In this document: one piece after another, positions 21,526 to 32,339 of the stretch
How the letters are laid out: the number at the start of each line of letters is the position of its first letter
Numbering within the stretch: position 1 is the first letter of the stretch
Origin: Pyxicephalus adspersus
Lineage: Eukaryota; Chordata; Amphibia; Anura; Pyxicephalidae
Length of the DNA stretch: 64,000 nt
Direction of reading: 5' to 3'
Assembly: GCF_032062135.1 (NCBI RefSeq)
Contig: NC_092859.1
Span: 22,348,211 to 22,412,210 of the forward strand
Notes under the pieces: model-generated
Seen by the model: only the letters and a program-made list of their open reading frames with translations
What the model was told of the DNA's origin: nothing
Databases searched by the model: none
Made by a program: the position numbers and the translations under genes

Positions 21526-21840
21526 AGCTACGTACACACGTCCAATGGTTCTCGCCTGATAATCGGCTCAGGGTTGATACCGGACGAGAATCTGGCATGT
21601 GTACAGCGCTCCTCGTCCATCGTCTGAGCGACTGTCCTGGCGGATCGAACGATCGCAATGCAAGGGAAGGGGCAGAGCGCCCAGCAGGGTTCCGCTCCAG
21701 CGTTCTCCCCCTCCCTTCTCCATAGAGCAGAACGGTGCTGTATGTACAGCACTCGTTCTTGCATTGTGCAGTCCTTAGTCGTTGGAAAGGATCGTGAAAG
21801 ATCCCTTCCAACGACAATATTTGCACGTATGTACCCAGCT
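21526..21840. mobile_element. PIF/Harbinger-type miniature element with TAA duplication
   Basis: The left terminus AGCTACGTACACACGT and the inverted right terminus (AGCTGGGTACATACGTGC on the minus strand) are flanked by TAA at 21,523-21,525 and 21,841-21,843. A 3-bp TWA duplication is characteristic of PIF/Harbinger. The body is GC-richer with many CpGs (GGCGGATCGAACGATCGC) and contains an inner hairpin GTTGGAAAGGATCGTG/ATCCCTTCCAAC. The 160-residue minus-strand frame across it is non-coding in my reading. Confidence 0.75.
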
Positions 21841-21843
21841 TAA

Positions 21844-23440
21844 GGATTGACAATTGACAGAGCCCATTGGGAGGTTTCCCCCATTTCAAATTTTTAAGTT
21901 TTGCTGATACCAGTTGGACAGCAATAAAAACTTTACAGAGATCCTGATCACTTTTTCCTTTAGGCACCTATTAGGTGGCAGTTGATGAATGATCATGTGA
22001 CTTGGCTATCTTGTTGTTGCACATCATCCAGTTGTTAAAACCAGCAATTGATAGTGGATTCAGCTACTTACATCAGGGCTCATTTGGATCTTAAATTGTC
22101 TATGTTATAAAGTTAGCGTATCTAAGCCATAACTTTCATTTTCTGATCTGTAGCTGAAATCTAAACTCAAAACTCCAATTCTTTTTAAATAACGAACACA
22201 TTTTACCTACAAGTCTCAGTTATCATTTCTCTTTTGTCAGCATTTATCTTCCCAAACCTCCCCGGCATCACTTATTGCATCTGAGTCGGTAAAAGACAAA
22301 TAAATGCGTATTCTGAAATAAAGGCCTGTTGATTTCTTCACACAAAAACAAAAAGGCGTTCTTCCCAGCGGACTATTCTTTGCGCTGTGTTTTATCAGCA
22401 TTTGGGTTGGGCCGTGTGGGAGTCAGGGGGTCTTATTACTCAAAGGTTCCTGTAATGCCCTTTATCTGTTTACAAATGCCCGCAACAGGTTTCCGATGGA
22501 GTGCGCTCGCAGCTGAGATTGTACAAAATAACAGAACACGTTGTATTCAAATTTGTTTCTCCACGAATAATAAATAATGAATGCTTTTCTTTCTTTATTA
22601 GGCGTCTCAGAACGATAATAGCGACTTTCTCCCTCTGCAATTTTCGGAGCATTTTTTTTTTCTCCGTACGTAAGAAAACACGCTTTCTTCTGTCTGCAGA
22701 TAAATGTTCGGCTGCTGAATTATCCCGCAAACAAATATGGGAATTGTGTGAATTTTAATTTGTATAATTGAATTCTGGGCATTAAGGCGCCAATTACAAG
22801 TCACTCAGAAATGCGTCCGCGCTGACAATTACGCTGAGAGAGGGCTCGTTGCAGCCCCTTGCATGGGAATTACAGGTTTTGTAACTCCTTATTTCATTTT
22901 TCATTTTGGTATTTCACCACTTGCCTTCTTCAGATCCTTTTTTTGTGTCTGTAAGGATCAAAAAAATTGGGACATCAAAAATTATTTTTATATTGAAGAT
23001 TTTAGCCATTCAATGTTGCAGCAAACTTTGTAGCCGATCTGTTATTATGATGTCACGTTTTTAAAGAGCTTCTTTATGACTTTTTTTCGTTTTTTTACAA
23101 TTGATACTTGATTGGGATGATAAGACCGGCCTGTGTCTAGGCAAGTAATGGAAACATTCACAGCACTTTAAAAAGAACAGCAAAGAAATAAAAAAAATAC
23201 TGATAGACATGCAAAACTTTAATCCAATCAGATCACTGGAACAGTCACGGTGAAATTCATCAGGAAGGGTTTATGGAGCTGTCCAAGGCTGGGCTCCGAA
23301 AAACTGTTTGCACATGTCAGAAAATAAAAAATAGATAATATTGTACCGAATGAGTACCAAATATCAGCCATTAAATGTACAGGAAAGCCCAACAAGAATT
23401 TTCACATCTTACCATATGGTGCCTCATTACCTCTAGTGAC
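21844..23440. other. unique DNA; CpG-containing stretch at 22.36-22.86 kb
   Basis: No gene recognised. The part at 22,360-22,860 keeps CpGs (CTTTGCGCTG, GATGGAGTGCGCTCGCAG, TCCGTACGTAAG, GTCCGCGCTGACAATTACGC) and GCCAATTAC/AATTAC words. It could be conserved regulatory DNA. Four overlapping frames of 65-86 residues there lie on both strands and lack domains. Confidence 0.4.
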
Positions 23441-23500
23441 CAGGGCTGGTCTTAGGGTAAGGCAAACTGGGCAACTGCCAATGCCCCCAAATAACAAAAC
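23441..23500. mobile_element. possible end of a GGGCAACTGCC repeat
   Basis: CAGGGCTGGTCTTAGGGTAA followed by ACTGGGCAACTGCC resembles a common frog repeat start of hAT type; a looser relative (CCTAGGGCAATTAACC, AAGCCTAGGGCCC) occurs at 25,125-25,245. Only a fragment is visible and no terminus or duplication was found. Confidence 0.3.
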
Positions 23501-23611
23501 GACAGGGTGTGCACAAAGCTGGAATACTGTGCTTTAGGGATACCAACTTCGAATTTGCTCAAGGCCGTATTTTGTCTAAAACCATCCCAGCTCCTGGCAT
23601 CTTCACTGATA

Positions 23612-24070
23612 TCACTTCCTGTGACATCACCACCACAAATGGCATTATTTCCTGTGATGTCATCACAACCTCTCACTTCCTGTGACATCACCACCACAGA
23701 TGGCATTATTTCCTCTGATGTCATCACAACCTCTCACTTCCTGTGACATCACTATCAAAAACAGCATCACTTCCCATTCACTATTGACAGAACTAATAGA
23801 GCTGACATTGTCACAATGAAATTGCCATTGTTACTTATTTCATGTGACATCATTATCCACATTTGCATCATATATATTGGTATCACCAATACCACTGACA
23901 TTATAACATCTGACATCATCAATACCAACTCCATTCCCTGTGATGTCCTCTCCAAATGCCTTTCTTCATATCTCATCACCACCATAAAGGAATTTCATCC
24001 CATGACATCAGCAGTGAGCCTTACATCACATGACCAGTAACATTGTCATCACATATTGTGACATCATCAG
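23612..24070. repeat. 61-bp tandem repeat (three units) with a degenerate TGACATCA-rich extension
   Basis: GTGACATCAC occurs at 23,621, 23,682 and 23,743, a period of exactly 61 bp, with the unit CACTTCCTGTGACATCACCA ... GGCATTATTTCCTGTGATGT CATCACAACCTCT. From 23,760 to 24,070 the words GTGACATCA, CTGACATCAT and GTGATGTC recur at irregular spacing, so an older array has decayed. The same TGACATCA word dominates the unrelated 43-bp array at 17.7-18.2 kb. Confidence 0.85.
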
Positions 24071-24395
24071 TACCAATGATCTCAATCAACGAATCATTAA
24101 TACATCAATATCTTTCTTGGGTCCTAGTTCTGTACAGAGCGGTTCTGAGTCATCTCTCATTCATTCTTCCTTCCTTATTCTATTTTCTCTGGGCCCAGGA
24201 ACGGGCGGTACACTATTGTTAGTATTGGGTCTCAGATCTGTGTGATTCAGGGAAGAACAGACTTTTCAGTCCTCCCATTTGAAATTGGTGAAACAAAATA
24301 CAAAATGTAAAGATTTCCTCCAATCACAGCTGAATACAGGTAGTTCCCGGGTAATTGTTTTCTTTACTAAATACACAGAGTTTGGTTTAAAACCT
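24071..24395. other. unique sequence, nothing recognised
   Basis: Non-coding. A phrase CAGGTAGTTCCCGGGTAATT near 24,338 resembles a dispersed repeat, but no ends are seen. Confidence 0.4.
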
Positions 24396-24398
24396 TTA

Positions 24399-24836
24399 GC
24401 CTGGGTCTACATGGACGTTTATAAAAACACATGAAAACCTTCCTACTGCATTTTTATGTACTTTTATTAACGTTTAAAGCTTGCCTTTAAAACGCTGGAA
24501 AACGCGTATGTCACATTTTCCCGCGGCTTTACGCGTTTTTCCACGTTTTTACCGCGTTTACATTTTAAGTGCCTAAAACCCCCAAAAACTCAGGAAAATG
24601 CCCTGTTGAAATCAAAGCGTTTACTCACATTTTCCCACAATTGTGGCCGTTTTCCAGCTTTACCCAGTGTTTTAATTTTTTAAACGTTGCAAGCAACGTT
24701 TAAGATAATTCTCGTAAACGTGCCTCAAGGAAACGTCCTGGTGTAGATTAGGCCATTGGAATGTATGGGGATTTCAAACATGAGCTTTAAAAGCCTCAGG
24801 GTAAACGCTGGGGAAAACGTACGTGTAGACGAAGCC
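24399..24836. mobile_element. PIF/Harbinger-type miniature element with TTA duplication
   Basis: The left terminus GCCTGGGTCTACATGGACGT matches the inverted right terminus (GGCTTCGTCTACACGTACGT on the minus strand). The element is flanked by TTA at 24,396-24,398 and 24,837-24,839. The 438-bp body is rich in ACGTTT/AAACGT and TTTACGCGTTTT words, so it is far more CpG-rich than its surroundings. There is no transposase. Confidence 0.75.
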
Positions 24837-24839
24837 TTA

Positions 24840-25679
24840 AAATGTTGTCATTATTATATTACAGTATGAATCTGTTGTGTGCCACAGATCTTTATTAAAA
24901 TGAGCCAGGATTCTTCTATGATTTGTGTTAGCAATTAAAAGATTAAGGTAAATGTTAGGGGATTAGGTTAAAATATATGTACACTCAAAATGTAATATAT
25001 TGCATCTCCTATCTATAATACGGGAACATTGTATTATTTAGTACACAAAGAATGCCGGGAATAATGTAATTTATAAGGGTGTAGCACAGGCAGAGAGCAA
25101 GGCCAGATAATCTACAAGATATCCTAGGCAAAAGCCTAGGGCCCGGGGCCCTGATACAAACCTCATTCTGCAGCAGTAAACCAATAATCAAAGGAATTGC
25201 CATTGAGTGAGGCAAAGCTGCTAAATGCCTAGGGCAATTAACCTTAAAAGTCTCCGGGCAGAGCACAGGGAAGTATTAATGTACAAGATTTCTGGAAGAG
25301 CAATAGTACTGATCCAACAGATACAAGAAAACTCTTCTTATGGTATATTTAAAGGAGCAAAAAGAGGCAAATAGGAGAAAAAAATGTCCGGGTTTACATC
25401 ATTACCAGTTTTTGATTATGTTTATAGACACATAGAAATAAACATGTTATAGGATCAGAGCCATAGTCATGTAGTTGATAGACATCTGCGGTGGCTTGAA
25501 CTTTTATGTGAATGATCCCCCAGCACAACTGCCAAATTTTAATATTCAGTTCTTAGATTTGTGGTTCTCTATCAGGGTTCCATGGATCCCTTGGGTTTCT
25601 CCAGCATTTTGTGCATGTCAGGTCAATGACACCAATGATCATTTTAGCTATTCATAGGGGTGACATCTTAGATTCCTAT
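24840..25679. other. unique AT-rich sequence
   Basis: Nothing coding. The stretch at 25,085-25,260 is weakly similar to the GGGCAACTGCC repeat noted at 23.44 kb. Confidence 0.4.
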
Positions 25680-25848
25680 ATTGTAAGCTCTTTCTAAAAC
25701 ATTCTTGGATTCTCTTGGATTGTAAGCTCTTTGGGTCAGGGTCCTCTCCTCTTCCTGTGTCACTGTATGTCATTTCCAACCCCTATTTAATGTACAGCAC
25801 TGTGTAATATGTTGGCGCTATATAAATACCATTAATAATAAATTCTTT
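25680..25848 (+). mobile_element. L2-like LINE 3' UTR fragment
   Basis: GGATTGTAAGCTCTTTGGGT, then CAGGGTCCTCTCCTCTTCCT, then CCCCTATTTAATGTACAGCA and ATGTTGGCGCTATATAAATA with an ATTAATAATAA end match the tail at 1-415. The first 40 bp contain a short internal duplication of TTGTAAGCTCTTT. Confidence 0.8.
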
Positions 25849-25869
25849 CCACTACCAGCAATCTAAGAG

Positions 25870-26068
25870 GAATTCTTCCTAATGATTACCATGTTAATTT
25901 ATGTGATCTGTGAATATAATAATTATATACTATATAATAATTATATTATATAATATATATTAATTATATTATATAATATATATTATATAATAATAATTAT
26001 AGCAGGGGTTCCCCAAGACCTGAAAGTTAATTTAAGGGTTCAAGGGTTAATTGAGAAAGGCTGCAATA
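25870..26068 (+). mobile_element. hAT-type (TTCTCAACC family) relic with an AT palindrome inside
   Basis: GAGGAATTCTTCC...GTTAATTTATGTGATCTGTG, then GGGGTTCCCCAAGACCTGAA and AGTTAATTTAAGGGTTC, follow the order of the hAT family core and 3' end. An AT-only palindromic tract (TATATAATAATTATATTATA-like, 25,915-25,998) has expanded inside it. Confidence 0.55.
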
Positions 26069-26180
26069 GGTAATAGGTTGTTATATAACAATATGTTGTG
26101 ATGATAAAAAAATTAAATTCTACTTTGTTGACCAAATGCAGGAATGATAAAATATGAGAATTCTCCTAAAAGCCTAGCAG
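26069..26180. other. unique sequence
   Basis: Short AT-rich link between the hAT relic and the CpG-containing block. Confidence 0.4.
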
Positions 26181-26835
26181 TGTTCCCCCTTTAAATCCCC
26201 TTCGTTCAGCGGTGCTCTGCGATCCGCCAGTCTCTAAATATAGCCGGCCTGTGTATTGATTTGATTAAGAAAGGACTTTTAAGACTTGTAAATGTCACTG
26301 GGAGCCAGCAAAACGAACATTATTAAATCCTTGTGGTGATAGGGAAAACTAACAAAGGGATTTGCAGCGGTTTCAGTAATTAATTGCGCTGTCACGAGTT
26401 ATATTAACTTACAGTACAAGTCCATTAGCCCGGCGCTGTCATCTCTGCTCCGCCAACCTCCAAGTAATCAGGCCCACATTAAAGAATAAATTAGTTTTTG
26501 GCGTCGAGCCTGGTGCTCCAATGCCTTAATTCTATCTGCCGCAGACATGTGGATCCAATAACGCGGCCAGGAAGGGGTTAAGGCGTGCGTACGCCGAAAC
26601 TGTTGTACAGAAATATTTTATAACACACCGAACATTGTTTATTAAACCAAATTAATCTCTTTTTGTTTCAAACATGTCTCTTTGCATTGCCCAGCCGTCC
26701 TCTCAAATTAAATGTGAAATCCTCATCGTAATTCATCAAATGAAAAGCATATTTTATCTGCTTCTGGCAGGTTTATTAGCGGAATCCGAACAATGCGCAG
26801 GTTAGGGGAGATCTCTGGATATGGATTTTAAGGGG
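26181..26835. promoter_or_regulatory. CpG-containing unique block, candidate conserved regulatory element
   Basis: The block retains CpGs (TTCAGCGGTG, GCGATCCGCC, TAGCCCGGCGC, GGCGTCGAGCC, ATAACGCGGCC, GGCGTGCGTACGCCG) among homeodomain-like words (CAGTAATTAATTGCGC, CCAAATTAATC, CCTTAATTC) and a FOX/SOX-like AACATTGTTTATTAAACC. It has no repeat ends and no coding frame. The dense mixture resembles deeply conserved vertebrate enhancers; this is inference. Confidence 0.35.
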
Positions 26836-26939
26836 CACCTCCAGCCTATCTAGGAAATAGGCACACCGCTAACCGGAAACACAGAAACAGGGCAAATGTT
26901 GTTTTATATATAAGAAAAGACTGAAGGTAAGAGTTTTCC

Positions 26940-28300
26940 TGAGCACCAGTATATCCTTCTCTGCACCAGAGGAGCTAACAATCTAATTGGCCCCAACAGT
27001 CACATTTATTATTCTTATTATACATTTATATAGCTCTGACATATTCCATAGTGCTGTATAGAGAACACAAAGCCAGTCACATCATTCTCTGCATCAGAAG
27101 AACTTGCACTCTAACATCCCCTCACAATCACACAGTATTATTATTTGACGTACCTGAGGAGCTTACAATCTAATGTTCCCTAACAGTCACATACTATTAT
27201 TATTATACATTTTTATAGCTCTGACATATTCCATGGTGCTGTGAGATGAACACCGAGGCAGTCACATCAGTCTTTGCACCAGAGGAGCTTACACTCTAAA
27301 CTCCCCCCCAGAGTCACCCACTATTTTTATTAATCGATTATATAGCTCTGACATATTCTGCAGTGCTGTACAAAGGAACTCTGAGCCAGTTACATCAGTT
27401 TCTGTAACTGAGGAGCTTACACTTTAATGTCCCACTATAGTCACAAAACTAGCATTATTATATATTTCATATGCTGTACAGAGAAAACTATGCTAGTTCA
27501 CATCAGTCTCTGCACCAAATAAGCTTACACTCTAATTCCCCCCAAAGTCACACACCGTTGGTATTATTATACATGTATGTATTAATAATAGTTCACATCA
27601 GGCTCTGCACCAAAGCATCACACTAATATTATTATAAATGCATATAGCTCTGACATATTCCTGAGTGCTGTACAGAGAACACTGAACTTGTTACATCAAA
27701 TTCTGCACCAGAGGAGCTTACACTCTAATGTCCCACTGCAGTCACCCACTAATATTATTTTTTAATTATTTACCCCTGACATTTTTTGCAGTGCTGCAGA
27801 AAAGAACTCTGAGACAGTTTACACTACAATATCCTATCATAGTCACAGTATGTTAATAATATAGATATATCTCTGACATATTCTGTAGTGCTGTACCAAG
27901 AATATTATGCTAATGCACATCAGTCTCTGCACCAGAAGAGCTTACACTCCAATGTCCCACCACAGTCACAGACTATTATTATTATTAATTTACATTTCAA
28001 TAGCTCTGACATATTCCATAGTAATGTACAGAAAACACTGTTCTAGTTATCAGTGTCTACCTGAAGAACTTACACTCTACTATCCCACCACAGACTATTA
28101 TTATTATACATTCTTTTTAGCCCTGACATATTTAATTTATTCACATCTATTTCTGTACCAGAGGAGCTTGCACTCTAATGTCCCCAGTAAGTCACACGCT
28201 ATTAATATAGGTTTCTATAGCTCTGACATATTCCGCAGTGCTGCACAGAAAATCCTGAAATATTCACATTGATTTCTGAGCCATAGAAGCCCCATACAGT
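26940..28300 (-). repeat. long array of ~120-bp 'TGTAAGCTC' satellite monomers, minus orientation
   Basis: About twelve degenerate monomers. The anchor GAGGAGCTTACACTCTAATG or a variant appears near 26,970, 27,107, 27,155, 27,282, 27,412, 27,522, 27,712, 27,937, 28,065 and 28,162. Between anchors come CAGTCACA, a TATTATTATTATA run, TAGCTCTGACATATTC and AGTGCTGTACAGAGAACACT. Spacing is 95-140 bp. The unit is the reverse complement of that in the 29.0-30.5 kb array. The 121-residue frame at 27.9-28.27 kb is translated repeat. Confidence 0.9.
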
Positions 28301-28990
28301 AAGGATATAACCCCACAATCTGGTATCACCGGTGCTAAAGGCCATGAAATTTATATACTTAAACTTCTATTTAGTGGAATAAATGAGATTATTTTGCACT
28401 ATGGAGACTCAATAATTGTTCTGAAATCCTTTATCATTCAAGAGTTCCTCTTCTCCTTTCCTAGAGAGGGAACATCATTAAAATGCACATTGTTCAGATT
28501 AAACACTGTACAAAATAATTATACAAATATTATTATTCTTCCATTCCTAGGATAATACACTCCACATATTGTAGGTTTTAATTTGTTTTTATCTCTCCAA
28601 ATAGAAGTGACTCCACGTTGTCTAATGCATAAATTATACAGTTACCGATCTCTTAATTATGAGGAAAGAAAGGCGGACTGTCTACAAAATTATGTGCGTT
28701 TTATAGCCCTTGTATCACATATATATTATGTGCCGTGAGCAGGGCGAACAGAACATGAAATCCCAGAGGCGTTTAATTATTGTATTAGCTGAAATCATTA
28801 TTGTCATCTAAGGAGTCCTGGCGCAGTGGGAGGAGCTTGTGTACTGAATGGCGGTTATAATAAAGAAAGAGAAATGCCAGGGGACTGGTCGTGATGCTGA
28901 TGTAACTTTATATAAAGAAAAAAGCTGTCATGTGTACGTAACATGAAAATACACTTTATTCTTCCTTATATAACCAAAAAACAATCTGGT
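28301..28990. other. unique spacer between two opposing satellite arrays
   Basis: AT-rich unique DNA of about 690 bp with a few CpGs (GAAAGGCGGAC, TGTGCCGTGAGC, CCTGGCGCAG). TTAATTAT words occur around 28,650 and 28,770. It forms the centre of a very large inverted repeat. No gene is seen. Confidence 0.5.
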
Positions 28991-30470
28991 CTATAGGATA
29001 TGTGAAATGGTGGAAGTTGGGAGGCATTAGAGTGTAAGTTCCTCTGGTAGAGAGACTTTTTTGATTGGTTCAGTGTGTGATGTACAACATTATGGTATAT
29101 GTCAGAGCTATACAAATGTATAATAATAGTGCAAGACTATGGTGGGACATTAGAATTTAAGCTCCTCTGGTACAGAGACTGATATGAATGGTTCAGTGTG
29201 TGATGTACAACATTATGGTATATGTCAGAGCTATATAAATGTATATTAATAGTGCAAGACTGTAGTGGGACATTAGAGTGTAAGCTCCTCTGGTGGAGAC
29301 TGATATGAATGGTTCAGTGTGTGATGTACAGCATTATGGTATGTGTCAGAGCTATAGAAATGTATAATATTAGTGCAAGGCTCTGGTGAGACATTAGAGT
29401 GTAAGCTCTTCTGGTGCAGAGACTTATGTGACCGGCTTTGTGTTCAATATGAGTCAGATGTATATTAATGCAATATAATATTATTGTGTGACTGTGGTGG
29501 AGCATTAGAGTGTAAATTTCTCTGGTGCAGGGAATAAAGTGTCTGTAACAATGTTCTCTATGCATCACTGTGGTATATGTCAGAGCTATTTAATATATTA
29601 TATATTATTAGTGTGTAACTGTTATGAAGACATTAGGGTGTAAGCTGTTCTGGTGCAGACTGATGTGACTGGCTCAGTGTTCTCTGTACAGTGCTGTGGT
29701 ATATGTCAGAGCCATATAAACACTATATAAATATTGTGTGGGTGTGGGAGACATTGGAGTGTAAGCTCTTCTAGTGTAGGGACTGAAGTGTCTGTCTCAA
29801 TGTTCTCTGTACAGCATTATGGTTAATGTCAGAGCTATATAAAAGTATAAGAATAGTATTATGTAACTGTGGTGGGTCATTAGAGTGTAAGCTTCTCGAG
29901 TGCAGAGACTGATCTGATTAGCTTAGTGCGTGATGTGCCTCATTGTGGTATATGTCAGAGCTATATAATTATAAAATCATTTTAATGATGTGTGACTGTT
30001 ATAGGTCATTAGAATGTAAGCTCCTTTGGTGCACAGACTGATGTGCCTTGCTCTGTATTCTCTATACAGCACTGTGGTATATGTGAAAGCTATATAACTG
30101 AATAAAAATGATGATGGGTTATTAGAGTGCAAGTCTCTCTGGTGCGGAAGTTGATGTCAGTCCTTCAATGTTCTCTGTACAGCACTGTGGTATATGTGAA
30201 AGCTATATAACTGAATAAAAATGATGATGGGTTATTAGAGTGCAAGTCTCTCTGGTGCGGAAGTTGATGTCAGTCCTTCAATGTTCTCTGTACAGCACTG
30301 TGGTATATGTCAAAGCCATATAAATGGAATATAATAATAATAATATGTGACTGTGATGAGATTATGGATTGTCTCAGGAACAGAGACTGATGTGACTGGC
30401 TTATTGTTGTACAGCACTACAGAATATGTCAGAGCTGTATAATGGGTGATTATAATATTTTATAATATCA
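28991..30470 (+). repeat. long array of ~120-bp 'TGTAAGCTC' satellite monomers, plus orientation
   Basis: About twelve units. The anchor GAGTGTAAGCTCCTCTGGTG or a variant appears near 29,027, 29,151, 29,276, 29,396, 29,508, 29,634, 29,754, 29,880, 30,008, 30,124 and 30,237. Each is followed by AGAGACTGATGTGACTGG, a TGTACAGCAC phrase, GGTATATGTCAGAGCTATAT and a TAATAATA stretch. Two consecutive units from 30,067 are perfect 113-bp copies. The unit resembles the 3' tail of the local L2-like LINE, which suggests the satellite began as a LINE tail. Confidence 0.92.
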
Positions 30471-31074
30471 GCACTCTCTAAACTAAGATTTGTGGTTTGT
30501 GATCATATAAAGATAAAACAAACTTACTACAAGAATGTGGTGACCCCAAACCCAGAGACACTTTACTGACTCCCTGGCACCCACCTGCACCCCATCCTCC
30601 CGGTGGCACTATACAGACGGCCGATATAAAGGTGACCGTGTATAGCGACTAACCCTTTTTTGCCAGACTTCCAAATACTAATAAAAATGATTTCAACAGT
30701 AATTAAAATTTTAATCCTGAGTGTGCGGGATTTCTGCATATCCGACAATTATTTTACAGTTGCAGTGACATGAATTTATGGGCGCAGTTATGAATTGTTA
30801 AGTGGACGACATCTCCCCACTTCTCATCAGACATTGATAAAGTGCTTTCGCCTCTGGTAGCTTCACGTTCACAACACGCTCTATACAGAAACGACGCAAC
30901 ACAAATCATTTTAAGTTCAAATAAGAAATGTGAAAACAAATCAAAGTGAGCAGCCATGAACGCAGAAAGGTCACGCCGTATTTTAGGGCTTAAACTGTTA
31001 TTTGAGGAGACGACTTTTGTTGTTGGGAAGTTAAAGGCAAAGATGGAATTGTGTTTGCATATCTCATCCCTTTA
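30471..31074. other. unique sequence with few CpGs
   Basis: No gene recognised. ACGACGCAACAC and TCACGCCG patches near 30,890 and 30,972 are mildly CpG-rich. Confidence 0.45.
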
Positions 31075-31440
31075 CTTCTACAGCGCAGCCTCTGCACCAA
31101 AGGAGCTTACACTCCAATGTCTCACCACAGTCACACACTCTTTATATAGCATTTATAAAGCTCTGACATATACTGCAGCACTGTATAGAGAGCACAGAGC
31201 AAGTCACATCAGTCTCTGCACCAAATGAGCACACACTCTATTGTGTCCCACAGTCACACACTATTATTATTATACATTTATATAGCTCTGACATATGCTA
31301 GAGTGCTGCACAGAAAATACTGAGCCAGTCCTACCAGTATCTGTACCAGAGGAGCTTACACTCTAATGTTCCACCACAATGATATACTATTAATACACAT
31401 TTATATAGCACTGACTTATCCCAATGTGTGTTACAGAAAA
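31075..31440 (-). repeat. three further 'TGTAAGCTC' satellite monomers, minus orientation
   Basis: Anchors at about 31,100 (AAAGGAGCTTACACTCCAAT), 31,225 and 31,353 (AGAGGAGCTTACACTCTAAT), with TAGCTCTGACATAT and AGTCACACACTATTAT parts between. It is the same unit and orientation as the 26.9-28.3 kb array. Confidence 0.88.
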
Positions 31441-31778
31441 CATTGATCCACCGTCCTTTTGGTTTGGAGAACTATAGAGGGGGAAGCCAACTTTGGATAT
31501 TGAGAAAGAACTGAGGATAAAGAAGACATGAGGCCCTCTAAGCCACATGAAAAATGTGTGGCTAAAATGCTCTGAATATTGGATATAGCCTTGGATATTG
31601 AAGCCTATGTATCATATATTGGGATACACGACATAACATTTTGGGATATATTCATAAGGAATTTTCAAAGTGCTTTTTATTTTTCTGTGTGTGAACTGAT
31701 ATCTACTTTGATGTACCTACCGGTAATAGGGATTTAGGTAGATGAGAAAATGAACATTATACACGGGTTTACTATAGA
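31441..31778. other. unique sequence, nothing recognised
   Basis: AT-rich DNA with a loosely repeated TTGGATATTG...GAATATTGGATATAG motif at about 31,492-31,590. Confidence 0.45.
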
Positions 31779-31907
31779 ATGTCATTCTTAATCTGTCCAC
31801 TAGGTGGTGCTGTGTTAGTTTTACACTAAATAACTTTAATTAGATTTATATGCATTGTGCATGGAAATTAACACAGCACCACCTAGTGCACAAACTGAGA
31901 TTGACAT
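31779..31907. mobile_element. inverted-repeat element with a CTCF-like motif in each arm
   Basis: The left arm (31,779-31,824) and right arm (31,863-31,907) are inverted complements over about 45 bp with a few mismatches. Each contains CACTAGGTGGTGCTGTGTTA. That phrase includes CCACTAGGTGGTGCTG (31,797-31,812, plus strand), close to the CTCF core CCASYAGRKGGCRS except GGT for GGC. The mirror copy is at 31,874-31,890 on the minus strand. The ~40-bp centre is AT-rich. This is MITE-like; no duplication was assigned. Confidence 0.65.
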
Positions 31908-32069
31908 GCACTGTTAAACCAATGGGTCTGTACGATTGCCCATGTCTACTTAATACCTCTTAAATACCTAAAGTATCAATTGCCTGTCTCAGTTTATAAA
32001 TATACCCAATAAACTACAGCGATTAGGATTATGTAATGTGCAATATAGGGTATAGAGTACAGGAGTCAA
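31908..32069. other. unique sequence
   Basis: Short AT-rich link with nothing recognisable. Confidence 0.4.
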
Positions 32070-32096
32070 ATTATTATTATTAATATTATTATTATT

Positions 32097-32136
<40 letters not shown>

Positions 32137-32258
32137 GAAAAACAGGATTTATACAGCGCCAACATATTACGCAGTGCTGTACATTAAATAGGGGTTGCAA
32201 ATGACAGATACAGACAGTGACACAGGAGGAGAGGACCCTGCCCCGAAGAGCTAAGATA
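32070..32258 (-). mobile_element. L2-like LINE 3' tail with a long AAT run, minus strand
   Basis: An ATT/AAT run at 32,070-32,136 is followed by GGATTTATACAGCGCCAACA, TATTACGCAGTGCTGTACAT, TAAATAGGGGTTGCAAATGA and AGGACCCTGCCCCGAAGAGC, the reverse of the tail at 1-415. It is close to the consensus, so relatively young. The Leu/Ile-rich minus-strand frame is translation of the AAT run. Confidence 0.88.
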
Positions 32259-32339
32259 TCTATGTAATGTACTACACAGCACAAACAGTGTAGCAGTCAG
32301 AACAATGTAATGTATAACATAGTGTATGCATTACAGGGC

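Noticed and set aside
21485..21967. 160-residue minus-strand frame
   Set aside because: It crosses a PIF/Harbinger-type miniature element from end to end; the open frame comes from that element's GC-rich body.
26940..30470. Regularly spaced repeats that might suggest a CRISPR array
   Set aside because: Monomers are contiguous and degenerate, about 120 bp, without unique spacers; the genome is vertebrate-like.
32066..32284. Leu/Ile-rich minus-strand frame resembling a membrane segment
   Set aside because: It is translation of the AAT run and LINE tail.
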